Shown here one piece after another: positions 1 to 5,768 of a stretch of DNA of 9,717 nt. The DNA lies in contig VMCP01000071.1 in the NCBI GenBank assembly GCA_008081305.1, positions 1 through 9,717 on the forward strand, read 5' to 3'. The first letter of the stretch is position 1. Each line of letters opens with the position of its first letter. Both the position numbers and the translations under genes were made by a program. Source of the stretch: Bacteroidota bacterium. GTDB lineage: Bacteria > Bacteroidota > Bacteroidia > NS11-12g > UBA955. The notes beneath the pieces are model-generated. The model saw nothing but the letters and a program-made list of their open reading frames with translations. It was not told the DNA's origin and made no database searches.

Positions 1-685
1 CATATTCTAATACAGTACATCCTGCGGCGAGTGCGATAGCATGAGCCGCGGCAGTATCCCACTCCATGGTTGGGCCCAAACGTGGATAGACATCTGCTTT
101 TCCTTCTGCGACCAAACATATTTTGAGACTGGAACCCATGGGTACCATTTCAACCGCGCCAAATTCTTTGCGTTTTTCTTCGATAAAGGCTTCTATTAGT
201 TCATTATTGTGAGATCTTGAGGCAACAACCCTATGTGGTTTCAGGTTTCTGGTTGCTAGTTTCTGGTTACTTGTTTCTAGTTGCCAGTGGCCAGAGGCAT
301 CAATTTTCGCACCATAAAATAGATTACGCGCTGGTGCATAAACCACTCCTGCAATGGGATTTCCCTCTTCAATGAGCGCAATATTGACGGTGAATTCTCC
401 GTTGCGTTTGATGAATTCTTTGGTACCATCCAATGGGTCAACCAAGAAAAAAGTATGCCAACTTTTGCGTGTTTCGTAAGGGGTATTTTTTCCTTCTTCT
501 GATAAAACAGGTATTTCAGGGAAATGCTTTTCTAGGCCTTCAGCAATCACTAAATGAGCTGCTTTATCCGCTCGTGTTAAAGGGCTTCCATCTCCTTTTA
601 ACTCAACATTGAAATCATCCGAATCGTAAATTTCCATGATGGCTTTACCCGCCTGATATGCTATTTCTTGGAGTTTTTTAAGCAT
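1..685 (-). CDS. cysQ: 3'(2'),5'-bisphosphate nucleotidase CysQ (PAP phosphatase), C-terminus cut by window edge
   Basis: Predicted to hydrolyse 3'-phosphoadenosine 5'-phosphate (PAP), the by-product of PAPS-dependent sulfotransfer and PAPS reduction, to AMP and phosphate; a cytoplasmic Mg2+-dependent enzyme of the inositol-monophosphatase superfamily. Visible are 228 codons from ATG at 685. Family motifs are in order: LTRAD (36-40), LSEEG (61-65), the metal-binding DPLDGTKEF (83-91), and EWDTAAAHA (208-216). The last 35-40 residues expected for the family lie outside the window. Residues about 131-149 are encoded by a heptamer repeat array (see 239-294) and fall in a surface-loop region between GVVYAP and ASRSH that varies in the family; spacing across it is close to that of E. 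coli CysQ as I remember it, so the enzyme is probably active. There is no Shine-Dalgarno; a TAATTTTG -7 box lies 10 nt upstream. The gene is divergent from the arylsulfotransferase-like gene and near a PAPS sulfotransferase, which fits a PAP-clearing role. Confidence 0.93.
   Translation of the reverse strand, partial: MLKKLQEIAYQAGKAIMEIYDSDDFNVELKGDGSPLTRADKAAHLVIAEGLEKHFPEIPVLSEEGKNTPYETRKSWHTFFLVDPLDGTKEFIKRNGEFTVNIALIEEGNPIAGVVYAPARNLFYGAKIDASGHWQLETSNQKLATRNLKPHRVVASRSHNNELIEAFIEEKRKEFGAVEMVPMGSSLKICLVAEGKADVYPRLGPTMEWDTAAAHAIALAAGCTVLEY
239..294 (+). repeat. Heptamer tandem array 1, inside cysQ coding sequence
   Basis: Eight consecutive 7-bp units are read on the plus strand (TTTCAGG, TTTCTGG, TTGCTAG, TTTCTGG, TTACTTG, TTTCTAG, TTGCCAG, TGGCCAG), fitting the degenerate consensus TYNCTRG found elsewhere in the window. 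cysQ reads through it on the minus strand without a stop, giving peptide stretches such as LETSNQK and LATRNLK. Confidence 0.85.
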
Positions 686-695
686 TTTGAAAGAA

Positions 696-703
696 CAAAA
701 TTA
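696..703 (-). promoter_or_regulatory. Putative -7 promoter element of cysQ
   Basis: The minus strand reads TAATTTTG, an exact match to the Bacteroidota -7 consensus TAnnTTTG, ending 10 nt before the cysQ ATG. I find no convincing -33 TTG at the usual 17-23 nt spacing, so the call rests on the -7 box and position only. Confidence 0.45.
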
Positions 704-746
704 TGCAAAATTTCATAAAGCCTACTAAAAAGGTAGGCCAAAGGGG

Positions 747-797
747 TTTATAGTCACTAGTCACTGGTTTCTGGTTCTCAAGTGCCAAGTGTTAAGT
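747..797 (+). repeat. Heptamer tandem array 2, degenerate, in the cysQ/arylsulfotransferase divergent spacer
   Basis: Period-7 units run through TTTATAG, TCACTAG, TCACTGG, TTTCTGG and then decay into TTCTCAA, GTGCCAA, GTGTTAA. The first four fit TYNCTRG well or nearly. The stretch TTCTCAAGTGCCAAG recurs in altered form in array 3 (TTCTCAAGCGCCCAG), suggesting that the two arrays are diverged copies. Confidence 0.65.
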
Positions 798-830
798 TAA
801 TTAAATAGGGTATTCCATTTGAGTTTTGTA

Positions 831-898
831 GGGCTAGTAGTTAGTAGCCAAGTTGCCTGTAATTCTCAAGCGCCCAGCGACTAGCTGCTAGTTGCCAG
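831..898 (+). repeat. Heptamer tandem array 3, degenerate, upstream of the arylsulfotransferase-like gene
   Basis: Units GGGCTAG, TAGTTAG, TAGCCAA are followed, after a decayed patch, by a clearer block at 864-898 (TCTCAAG, CGCCCAG, CGACTAG, CTGCTAG, TTGCCAG). The last unit supplies a TTG at 892-894 that sits 21 nt upstream of the likely -7 box of the next gene. Together with array 2 it fills most of the 243-bp spacer; I see no small gene in that spacer. Confidence 0.6.
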
Positions 899-923
899 TA
901 GCCGAACGAAGTTTGTACCTTCG
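892..923 (+). promoter_or_regulatory. Putative promoter of the arylsulfotransferase-like gene
   Basis: TACCTTCG at 916-923 matches the Bacteroidota -7 consensus TAnnTTTG with one mismatch and ends 5 nt before the ATG at 929. A TTG at 892-894 lies 21 nt upstream, within the usual -33 spacing, and belongs to the last unit of the heptamer array. With this geometry the transcript would start at or next to the AUG, i.e. be nearly leaderless. Confidence 0.5.
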
Positions 924-928
924 CAGCC

Positions 929-2179
929 ATGAATCTTCAAAAAATCCTCTTATTCATATCGAAGTTAGTTTTGGTGCTCGTTGGATTGAGCTATTTCGGA
1001 CATATGGTGAAGCATACCGAAAAAGGAGCGGAGTTTTTTGGTCTTGAAAGGACACTGCGTAATTTCTACAACCTTACCGATGAGTTTAATATGTTGATAT
1101 CCCCTAAAGATGAAAGGCTCATCAACATCGATACCGACAAGCATATTAATGATTTGCAACGAGATGTATTTTATCTGAATAGCCGTTACGAGTCGTTCAA
1201 ATGGCATGTGGAATTAAAAAACCTGAGGAACAATGATTTAATTAAATCTTGGACCATTTCCCAAGTGGACGCCAATACATCCGATCGTGGTTTTTCCCAT
1301 TCAGGTCCTAGATTGCCTATCATACTTCCAGATTCAGGATTATTGTGTTTCCTCGATGAGTCAAAGCACTTGTTAAGATTAGATAAAAACTCAAATATCG
1401 TTTGGCATAAAACAGATGAGAAATATCATCATTCCATGAATTTAGGTCCTGAGGGATTTTTGTGGCTTTGCGGAAGTAATAAGGAAAAAGGTTTTTGGGA
1501 TAACACCATTCATAAAGTAGACATCAATACAGGTAAAACGGTGTTTACAAAATCTGTTGGCGATATGTTTGATAAAAACGGGATGGAATTCATGACTTTC
1601 GGGATGAGTAACTCTGTGGATATATCCGGTGATGATCCCTATCATTTGAATGATATTGAAATTGCAAAAAACAACACAAAACATTGGCAGAAAGGCGATG
1701 TTTTTATGAGTTTTCGACACCGTTCAGCCGTCGTGGTTTATCGCCCGAGCAACGACTCTATCGTGCATCTAATTCAAGGTCCGTTTTTAAATCAGCACGA
1801 TATTGATATTACCTCGGATAGTACCATCTCGGTATTTAACAATAACGCTTTAACTTTTACGGGTCAAAAAGAAGTGAAAAAGATAACGCAGCGCGACACG
1901 CACTCTTTTATTACAAAGTACGATTTCAATAAAAAGGTCTTCACATTTCCATTTCAAAAGGAGATGAAGAAACATGGACTGTTCACCCAAACCCAGGGCT
2001 TACATCATTTCTTTGAAGATGGATCGTTGTTTGTAGAACTGCAGAATAACGGACAAGTGGCATTTTTCAGCCCTGAAGGAACGCTGATTTATTACGGAGT
2101 GTTGAATAACAAAGTCCCAGACTCAGATAAGTACGAACGCACACATTGGCCTAGGCTATACGAGAATTCCCCTTTCTAG
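929..2179 (+). CDS. Membrane-anchored arylsulfotransferase (ASST)-family beta-propeller protein
   Basis: A 416-residue protein with one N-terminal hydrophobic segment (about 5-24), a spacer to about residue 105, and then a repeat-rich beta-propeller. The features I recognise from arylsulfotransferase-type proteins are DPYHLND (236-242), a GDVFMSFRHRS strand (256-266), LNQHDIDI (287-294), TQGLHHFFEDGSLFV (355-369) and a C-terminal HWPRLYE (406-412). ASST enzymes move sulfate from a phenolic sulfate ester to a phenol without PAPS, through a sulfo-histidine; H239 and H290, with R263 or R265, are the plausible active-site residues by position in these motifs. That assignment is inference, and the substrate is unknown; many distant members may be non-catalytic. 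The anchor suggests action outside the cytoplasm. Its stop overlaps the stop of the convergent sulfotransferase by CTAG (2176-2179), and the last seven bases form one exact repeat unit, TTTCTAG. Confidence 0.8.
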   Translation: MNLQKILLFISKLVLVLVGLSYFGHMVKHTEKGAEFFGLERTLRNFYNLTDEFNMLISPKDERLINIDTDKHINDLQRDVFYLNSRYESFKWHVELKNLRNNDLIKSWTISQVDANTSDRGFSHSGPRLPIILPDSGLLCFLDESKHLLRLDKNSNIVWHKTDEKYHHSMNLGPEGFLWLCGSNKEKGFWDNTIHKVDINTGKTVFTKSVGDMFDKNGMEFMTFGMSNSVDISGDDPYHLNDIEIAKNNTKHWQKGDVFMSFRHRSAVVVYRPSNDSIVHLIQGPFLNQHDIDITSDSTISVFNNNALTFTGQKEVKKITQRDTHSFITKYDFNKKVFTFPFQKEMKKHGLFTQTQGLHHFFEDGSLFVELQNNGQVAFFSPEGTLIYYGVLNNKVPDSDKYERTHWPRLYENSPF

Positions 2180-3555
2180 TTCTTTGCTTGCACTTTTCTT
2201 TTTACCAGTTCTGAGTAAATGCTGTAAGCTTTCTGACGTAAAAAAGCGTCTTCAAATTCAACCTCAGACTCGGATTTTGAAAATTTATTAGCATGAATAG
2301 TTCCAATATTTAGCCCGGTTTGCTGACCTATGTTTCGAATAGTGTCTGTAGGGTTATTTAAGAAGTCTTGGTAATCTACAAAAAGGGGCTGATCAAAAGT
2401 CAACGCGTATTCATAGTAACTGATCCAACGTTCTACCCAATACCCTAAGTCATCTTCACCATAAGATAATAGGTTGGGTTCTTGACGTAGTATAAATGGC
2501 TTTTGATTGAGTCCAAATTCATGGTGTCCTAACCAATCCATATATTCTAAAGCAAATGGGTTCTCTTTTTGAACTTGGGAGAATTGTTGGTGTTGCTTGA
2601 ACAAACTAAATGCATGTTGTAAAGGATCTCTAAAAAGCAAAACCACATTTAATTTTGGTTCGTTCGTATAAAGGCTTTTTAAACGGAGGATATGATTGTT
2701 GTTTTTGGCAAGGTAAATTTTATAACCAGCAATACTGGTTCTGTACCTTTTATAGGTTTCGTATTCTTCTCGGCTTAAATCATGTCTTGTTAAACCATCG
2801 GGATGAATAAAACCATCATCTTTAATTGCCTTAAAAAAATACTCCTCTAAAGCTTCAACCGATGAAAACCCTATTCTGATTCCATCATTATGCGCTCGAT
2901 CTTTAGTTTCACCTTTTTTTGGTTTGTGCCATTTCGCCCAAAATTTGGGATACATCACAAAAGGCATGTTGGAATAATTCAGACTTTCAAATTGATTACT
3001 TTTAAAAAGAGTACGTGTGATTGCTGTTGTACCGGAGCGAGCTAACCCTGTAATTAAAAGTGTTCTGTTTTTTTGGGCTTCATGGTGTGAAATTCCCGCT
3101 ATTTGCTTGTTTAACATCCATTTGTTCAAATGGATGTTCTGTAGAACCATGCGATGCAGCAACATGGACAAAAAAGAATAGTCAGAACTTGATTTTTGGT
3201 CTTTGTTATAGCGTCCAAATAAAACAAAAGCAACAATGGTTCCAACAGTATATATTAAAAAAATAAAGGTGTTTGATGTGTAGTTTGCGTCCGATATGTG
3301 GTGGTTAGAAAAACCAAAGAGCCATATAGTAGGCGCAAGAAAGAGAAGAGACAAAAAAATAAAAATAACGAGTTGCGATGATGCAGACTTTACCTGCTTT
3401 TCTAGGTCGCTTGTAAACTCATCGTCTTTCTCTTTTTTTAATAATACATTTAGCAACCCTACACTACTTAGGGCGAGCTTTTCAAATGGGGATTTAAAAA
3501 AGTAAATTCCAACTCCAGTGATTAATCCTATAAATATGGAAATGCCAATAATCAT
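2176..3555 (-). CDS. Membrane-anchored PAPS-dependent sulfotransferase
   Basis: A 459-residue protein. The N-terminal part carries three hydrophobic segments (about 2-20, 62-82 and 95-114); the rest is a cytosol-type sulfotransferase domain. The PAPS 5'-phosphosulfate loop is TGLARSGTTAI (169-179), a textbook sulfotransferase P-loop. The 3'-phosphate site is LLFRDPLQHAFS (306-317), with the expected Arg309 and Ser317. VDYQDFLNNP (393-402) matches the later conserved region. It should transfer sulfate from PAPS to a hydroxyl group, leaving PAP; the acceptor (carbohydrate, lipid or other) cannot be told. The three-helix anchor would hold the catalytic domain at the membrane, suggesting a lipid-linked or membrane-proximal acceptor (inference). 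The ATG overlaps the TGA of the upstream small membrane protein gene as ATGA, so the two are probably translationally coupled. The stop shares CTAG with the convergent gene. Confidence 0.88.
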   Translation of the reverse strand: MIIGISIFIGLITGVGIYFFKSPFEKLALSSVGLLNVLLKKEKDDEFTSDLEKQVKSASSQLVIFIFLSLLFLAPTIWLFGFSNHHISDANYTSNTFIFLIYTVGTIVAFVLFGRYNKDQKSSSDYSFLSMLLHRMVLQNIHLNKWMLNKQIAGISHHEAQKNRTLLITGLARSGTTAITRTLFKSNQFESLNYSNMPFVMYPKFWAKWHKPKKGETKDRAHNDGIRIGFSSVEALEEYFFKAIKDDGFIHPDGLTRHDLSREEYETYKRYRTSIAGYKIYLAKNNNHILRLKSLYTNEPKLNVVLLFRDPLQHAFSLFKQHQQFSQVQKENPFALEYMDWLGHHEFGLNQKPFILRQEPNLLSYGEDDLGYWVERWISYYEYALTFDQPLFVDYQDFLNNPTDTIRNIGQQTGLNIGTIHANKFSKSESEVEFEDAFLRQKAYSIYSELVKRKVQAKN

Positions 3556-3689
3556 TTAGTATTGGATTTTCGATTTTTTAGCTTGTACCATAGTAAATAA
3601 CCGAAGGAAAAAATGATTAAACCCCCTATTACTACTAACAATACAATAGCGCCAACGCCTAAACCTGGACCGATGTAACCGTAAATCAT
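3552..3689 (-). CDS. Small single-helix membrane protein, 45 residues, coupled to the sulfotransferase
   Basis: ATG at 3689 opens a 45-codon frame ending in a TGA that overlaps the sulfotransferase start codon (ATGA). The protein starts MIYGYIGPGLGVG, continues with a strongly hydrophobic glycine-containing stretch (about 11-34), and ends in a basic tail (YKLKNRKSNTK). This is a typical one-pass inner-membrane topology, with the tail probably cytoplasmic. I do not recognise a named family; the GPGLG motif before the helix occurs in small Bacteroidota membrane proteins, but I assign no function. An exact TAnnTTTG box ends 4 nt before the ATG and there is no other room for a promoter of the sulfotransferase, so this is likely the first gene of a two-gene operon. 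The protein may partner with the three-helix anchor of the sulfotransferase (inference). Confidence 0.72.
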   Translation of the reverse strand: MIYGYIGPGLGVGAIVLLVVIGGLIIFSFGYLLWYKLKNRKSNTK

Positions 3690-3693
3690 ATCA

Positions 3694-3701
3694 CAAATTT
3701 A
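3694..3701 (-). promoter_or_regulatory. Putative -7 promoter element of the small-protein/sulfotransferase operon
   Basis: The minus strand reads TAAATTTG, an exact TAnnTTTG match, ending 4 nt before the ATG at 3689, which predicts a leaderless or nearly leaderless transcript. The nearest upstream TTTG on this strand (3730-3727) is 25 nt away, slightly beyond the usual spacing, and lies inside the palindrome at 3726-3740. Confidence 0.5.
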
Positions 3702-3725
3702 ACATTTACTTCACGGATTCTGTGA

Positions 3726-3740
3726 GCAAATACTATTTGC
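3726..3740. promoter_or_regulatory. Perfect palindrome, candidate operator between Rrf2 gene and small-protein operon
   Basis: GCAAATACTATTTGC has two 7-bp arms around a single central base. It is centred about 44 bp from the small-protein start and 50 bp from the preferred Rrf2 start, in a 93-bp divergent spacer. Rrf2 regulators bind as dimers to such dyads and commonly control their own and divergent promoters, so this is the natural candidate site for the adjacent regulator (inference). Confidence 0.5.
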
Positions 3741-3769
3741 GTGAGATGTAGTGATAAAAGTGAATTGAT

Positions 3770-3777
3770 TAGTTTTG
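3770..3777 (+). promoter_or_regulatory. Putative -7 promoter element of the Rrf2 regulator gene; decides the start
   Basis: TAGTTTTG is an exact TAnnTTTG match and ends 5 nt before GTG at 3783, the same geometry as three other genes in the window. This argues for the 3783 start rather than the upstream in-frame GTG at 3741. Confidence 0.5.
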
Positions 3778-3782
3778 AACCA

Positions 3783-4190
3783 GTGTTAACCAAGAAGGCT
3801 AAATATGCGTTAAATGCTCTGAGTTTCATTGCACAACAGGATCTCAACCATCCGCAAACTGCAGCGACAATAGCAAAGGAGAATAACATACCATTAAAGT
3901 TTTTAGAATCAATACTTTCGGAATTAAAGAAGAACGGTACCTTAAAAAGCATTCACGGTAAAGGGGGAGGGTATTTATTAAGAAAATCGCCCTATGAAAT
4001 ACGTATCGTTGATATATTGAGATTGTTTGATGGTGCTGTAGGATTAATACCTTGTACTACACATCAGTATTTTGAGCCTTGTTCGGAATGTAAGGATATT
4101 GAAGCCTGTAAAATACGTTGGATGTTTAAAGAGTTGAAGGATATCAATGTTGCTTTTTTAAAGGAAAAATCCTTAGCTGATTTGATATAA
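3783..4190 (+). CDS. Rrf2-family transcriptional regulator with four cysteines
   Basis: I start the gene at GTG 3783 because the product then begins MLTKKAKYALNAL, the usual Rrf2 N-terminus, with a -7 box just upstream; a frame from GTG 3741 would add 14 residues that match nothing. The protein has 135 residues. Residues 1-70 form the winged-helix DNA-binding domain, with the recognition region around IPLKFLESILSELKKNG (36-52) and the wing GKGGGY (59-64). The C-terminal part carries Cys91, Cys100, Cys103 and Cys109 (spacing C-x8-C-x2-C-x5-C), suited to an Fe-S cluster or thiol redox sensing, as in IscR, NsrR and RsrR, although the spacing does not let me name one of these. It is divergent from the sulfotransferase operon and faces a palindrome (3726-3740), so autoregulation and control of that operon are likely. 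The stop is TAA. Downstream lies only a 70-bp spacer containing a repeat array. Confidence 0.88.
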   Translation: MLTKKAKYALNALSFIAQQDLNHPQTAATIAKENNIPLKFLESILSELKKNGTLKSIHGKGGGYLLRKSPYEIRIVDILRLFDGAVGLIPCTTHQYFEPCSECKDIEACKIRWMFKELKDINVAFLKEKSLADLI

Positions 4191-4236
4191 ATCTATTTCT
4201 TCACATGAGGGTGTTATGGAATTAGCGAGTTATAAG

Positions 4237-4278
4237 CGACCAGCAACCAGAAACCAGCAACTAGAAACCAGCAACCAG
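4237..4278 (-). repeat. Heptamer tandem array 4, at the 3' end of the exonuclease gene
   Basis: Six gap-free units are seen on the plus strand (CGACCAG, CAACCAG, AAACCAG, CAACTAG, AAACCAG, CAACCAG), which on the minus strand is the TYNCTRG pattern. The array straddles the end of the exonuclease gene: its TAG stop (4263-4261) lies within a unit, and the final codons, L-V-A-G-F, are repeat sequence. Confidence 0.9.
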
Positions 4279-5274
4279 ATACCTCTCCAATACTTCAGTA
4301 TACCCATGTACGGCTCGGATATCTTCAGCTCCTGTTTCTTTACAAGCCCAAATAAGTTCCTTCCAATCGGCGTGATCACTGATCACAAAGCCCTTGTCTA
4401 AATTATCCCACCGTTGTCTTCCCCTCAGCGCCATCCATCCCGAACAGTTGGCAGTTCTGTAATTCTTTAATTTCTTGAGGAAACCATCCGAAATTCCAGA
4501 TGGCGGCATGATAAATAAACAAGTTTCACCATTTTTAGGAGAAAAATCTTTTAACGGTAAATAATCATGGAAATCCTTAGAGCAGTTATTCAATGCACCG
4601 CTTTCTTCTAAACCTCGGTTCATTTCAACAATCGCACCATGACAATGGATTTGCCCAATACTTCTATCTAATAAGTTGAGAAGCCGTTGTGCCTTCCCTA
4701 ATGAATAAGCCGTAAGTATGAGATGCTCACCCTTTGCAACACAACTTGCCCAGTAATCATTGACTTGTTGAATGATCTTATCTTGCGATTCCCAATTAAA
4801 AACGGGTAATCCAAAGGTGCTCTCGGTAATAAAATGATGACATTTTACTAACTCAAACGGAGTAGATAATCCATCATCGTTACATTTATAATCACCCGTA
4901 ATTACCCAAATATCTCCTTTATACTCTAATCGAATTTGAGCACTTCCAGGAATATGTCCCGCAGGATGAAACGACACTTGAACTCCATTTATGTGTCGTT
5001 TTTCACCATAATTAATTCCCTCAAAGGAAATGTCCTTTCCCAGCCGTCGTTTCATAACGCCCTCGTTATAATGATGGGATAAATAGTGCTTCATACCCCA
5101 TCGTGAATGATCGGCGTGTGCATGCGTGATGATAGCACGATCTACTTTCTGCGTCGGATCAATGTAGAAGTCCCCCTGAGGGCAGTACCAACCGTTCCGT
5201 GTATGGGTTAGGAGGTTTCTAGTTTCTGGTCGCTGGTTTCTGGTTGATGATTCAAACGACGGATTGCTTTTCAT
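4261..5274 (-). CDS. Ligase-associated DNA exonuclease (metallo-beta-lactamase/beta-CASP)
   Basis: This is the exonuclease that accompanies the Bacteroidota/Actinobacteria-type ATP-dependent DNA ligase, presumed to trim DNA ends in a repair pathway. The 337-residue protein shows the metallo-beta-lactamase metal motif HAHADH (51-56), HPAGHIPGSAQI (103-114), TGDYK (126-130), ESTFG (151-155), the beta-CASP segment AYSLGKAQ (189-196), ISDHADW (298-304) and a terminal VHGY (322-325). The family normally begins almost at the LLTHTRNGWYCPQGD region (21 onward). Here residues 11-20 (TRNQRPETRN) come from a repeat array, and no start codon lies between the array and the domain, so the ATG at 5274 is the only sensible start. 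The last five residues (LVAGF) and the TAG are also repeat-derived. A weak -7 candidate, TAAATTTC, ends 19 nt upstream of the ATG. The partner ligase lies at 8091, unusually not adjacent. Confidence 0.9.
   Translation of the reverse strand: MKSNPSFESSTRNQRPETRNLLTHTRNGWYCPQGDFYIDPTQKVDRAIITHAHADHSRWGMKHYLSHHYNEGVMKRRLGKDISFEGINYGEKRHINGVQVSFHPAGHIPGSAQIRLEYKGDIWVITGDYKCNDDGLSTPFELVKCHHFITESTFGLPVFNWESQDKIIQQVNDYWASCVAKGEHLILTAYSLGKAQRLLNLLDRSIGQIHCHGAIVEMNRGLEESGALNNCSKDFHDYLPLKDFSPKNGETCLFIMPPSGISDGFLKKLKNYRTANCSGWMALRGRQRWDNLDKGFVISDHADWKELIWACKETGAEDIRAVHGYTEVLERYLVAGF
5209..5243 (+). repeat. Heptamer tandem array 5, encoding the exonuclease N-terminal extension
   Basis: One degenerate unit (TAGGAGG) is followed by TTTCTAG, TTTCTGG, TCGCTGG, TTTCTGG. 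The clear part, 5216-5243, encodes exonuclease residues 11-20 on the opposite strand. The 16 bases at 5230-5245 recur exactly in inverted orientation at 5829-5844. Confidence 0.88.
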
Positions 5275-5342
5275 AGCTACTACGAATAAACCGGAAATTT
5301 ATTTAAAAGTTTTATCACAAGGTTTTCAATTGAAGTGAACAT

Positions 5343-5391
5343 CGTTTTGTATAAAACGCAAATCTTATGAGTCGTAATAATAAGAATTATT
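5343..5391. other. Two AT-rich dyads in the exonuclease/four-helix-bundle divergent spacer
   Basis: CGTTTT (5343-5348) faces AAAACG (5353-5358) across four bases, and AATAAT (5376-5381) faces ATTATT (5386-5391) across four bases. Both lie in the 152-bp spacer upstream of the four-helix-bundle gene and could be operator or hairpin sequences. The AT-rich composition makes short dyads fairly likely by chance, and I find no good TAnnTTTG box for that gene. Confidence 0.25.
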
Positions 5392-5426
5392 GAGGGTAAG
5401 AGGTTTCAAAAGCTGTTTAACGAGTT

Positions 5427-5768
5427 ATGAATAACTATAAAAATTTGAATATTTGGTCCAGTAGTATGTCCTTGGTTATTGATACGTATGATTTAGTAAA
5501 GAATGTGAATCAAGCGGAGAAATTTGGTTTAATTGACCAAATCAAAAGGTCATGTGTTTCCATTCCTTCAAATATTGCCGAGGGATCTTCTCGACCTTCA
5601 AAAAGGGAATTTCAGAGGTATTTAGATATTTCCCTGGGCTCAGCCTTTGAATTAGAGACGCAGTTAATCCTGGTAAAGAAACTTTACGACATTGAAAGTA
5701 AAGAAATATTTAGTGCTCTGAGTATTTTGCAAAAACAGATACACAGTTTTAAAAAATGCCTGAAATAA
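5427..5768 (+). CDS. Four-helix-bundle protein of the 23S rRNA intervening-sequence (S23/IVP) family, Avd-like
   Basis: A 113-residue, nearly all-helical protein. It carries the family signature: NLNIW near the start (7-11), the core motif RSCVSIPSNIAEGSSR (41-56), and EFQRYLDISLGSAFELETQLIL (61-82), ending in a lysine-rich helix. Members form homopentameric four-helix bundles; they occur as ORFs in 23S rRNA intervening sequences, as the accessory protein Avd of diversity-generating retroelements, and most often, as here, as stand-alone genes without known function. Basic surface and Avd homology suggest nucleic-acid binding (established for Avd, inferred here). No reverse transcriptase or template/variable repeat pair is visible, so it is not a complete retroelement. 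The gene is framed by heptamer arrays in inverted orientation (5209-5243 and 5814-5848), and it separates the exonuclease from its ligase, which hints at later insertion. It ends in TAA directly before a hairpin terminator. Confidence 0.9.
   Translation: MNNYKNLNIWSSSMSLVIDTYDLVKNVNQAEKFGLIDQIKRSCVSIPSNIAEGSSRPSKREFQRYLDISLGSAFELETQLILVKKLYDIESKEIFSALSILQKQIHSFKKCLK

Noticed and set aside
720..738. Hairpin GCCTAC/GTAGGC as a terminator
   Set aside because: The 6-bp stem lies between two divergent genes, where no transcript needs to end, and neither strand shows a clean T run after it. It may be only a chance dyad next to the repeat arrays.
1442..1720. Antisense open frame of 92 codons inside the ASST-like gene, and similar overlapping frames within the other large genes
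   Set aside because: They lie wholly inside strong coding regions, lack recognisable domains or promoters, and look like frame shadows.
3741..3782. Upstream GTG start for the Rrf2 regulator
   Set aside because: The extra 14 residues do not fit the family N-terminus, and the region carries the -7 box TAGTTTTG just before the 3783 GTG.
3686..3952. Minus-strand open frame of 88 codons over the Rrf2 gene
   Set aside because: It is antisense to the well-supported winged-helix gene and shows no domain; the short frame at 3552-3689 in a different phase has promoter and coupling support.
4237..4278. Heptamer arrays read as a small CRISPR array
   Set aside because: Units are 7 bp with no unique spacers, and no cas genes are present.
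4216..4401. Plus-strand open frame running through repeat array 4 into the exonuclease gene
   Set aside because: It overlaps the exonuclease coding region on the opposite strand, and its product is mostly repeat translation without any domain.
5427..5768. Complete diversity-generating retroelement around the Avd-like protein
   Set aside because: No reverse transcriptase gene and no template/variable repeat pair with adenine-specific differences in the window; the surrounding genes are unrelated enzymes.
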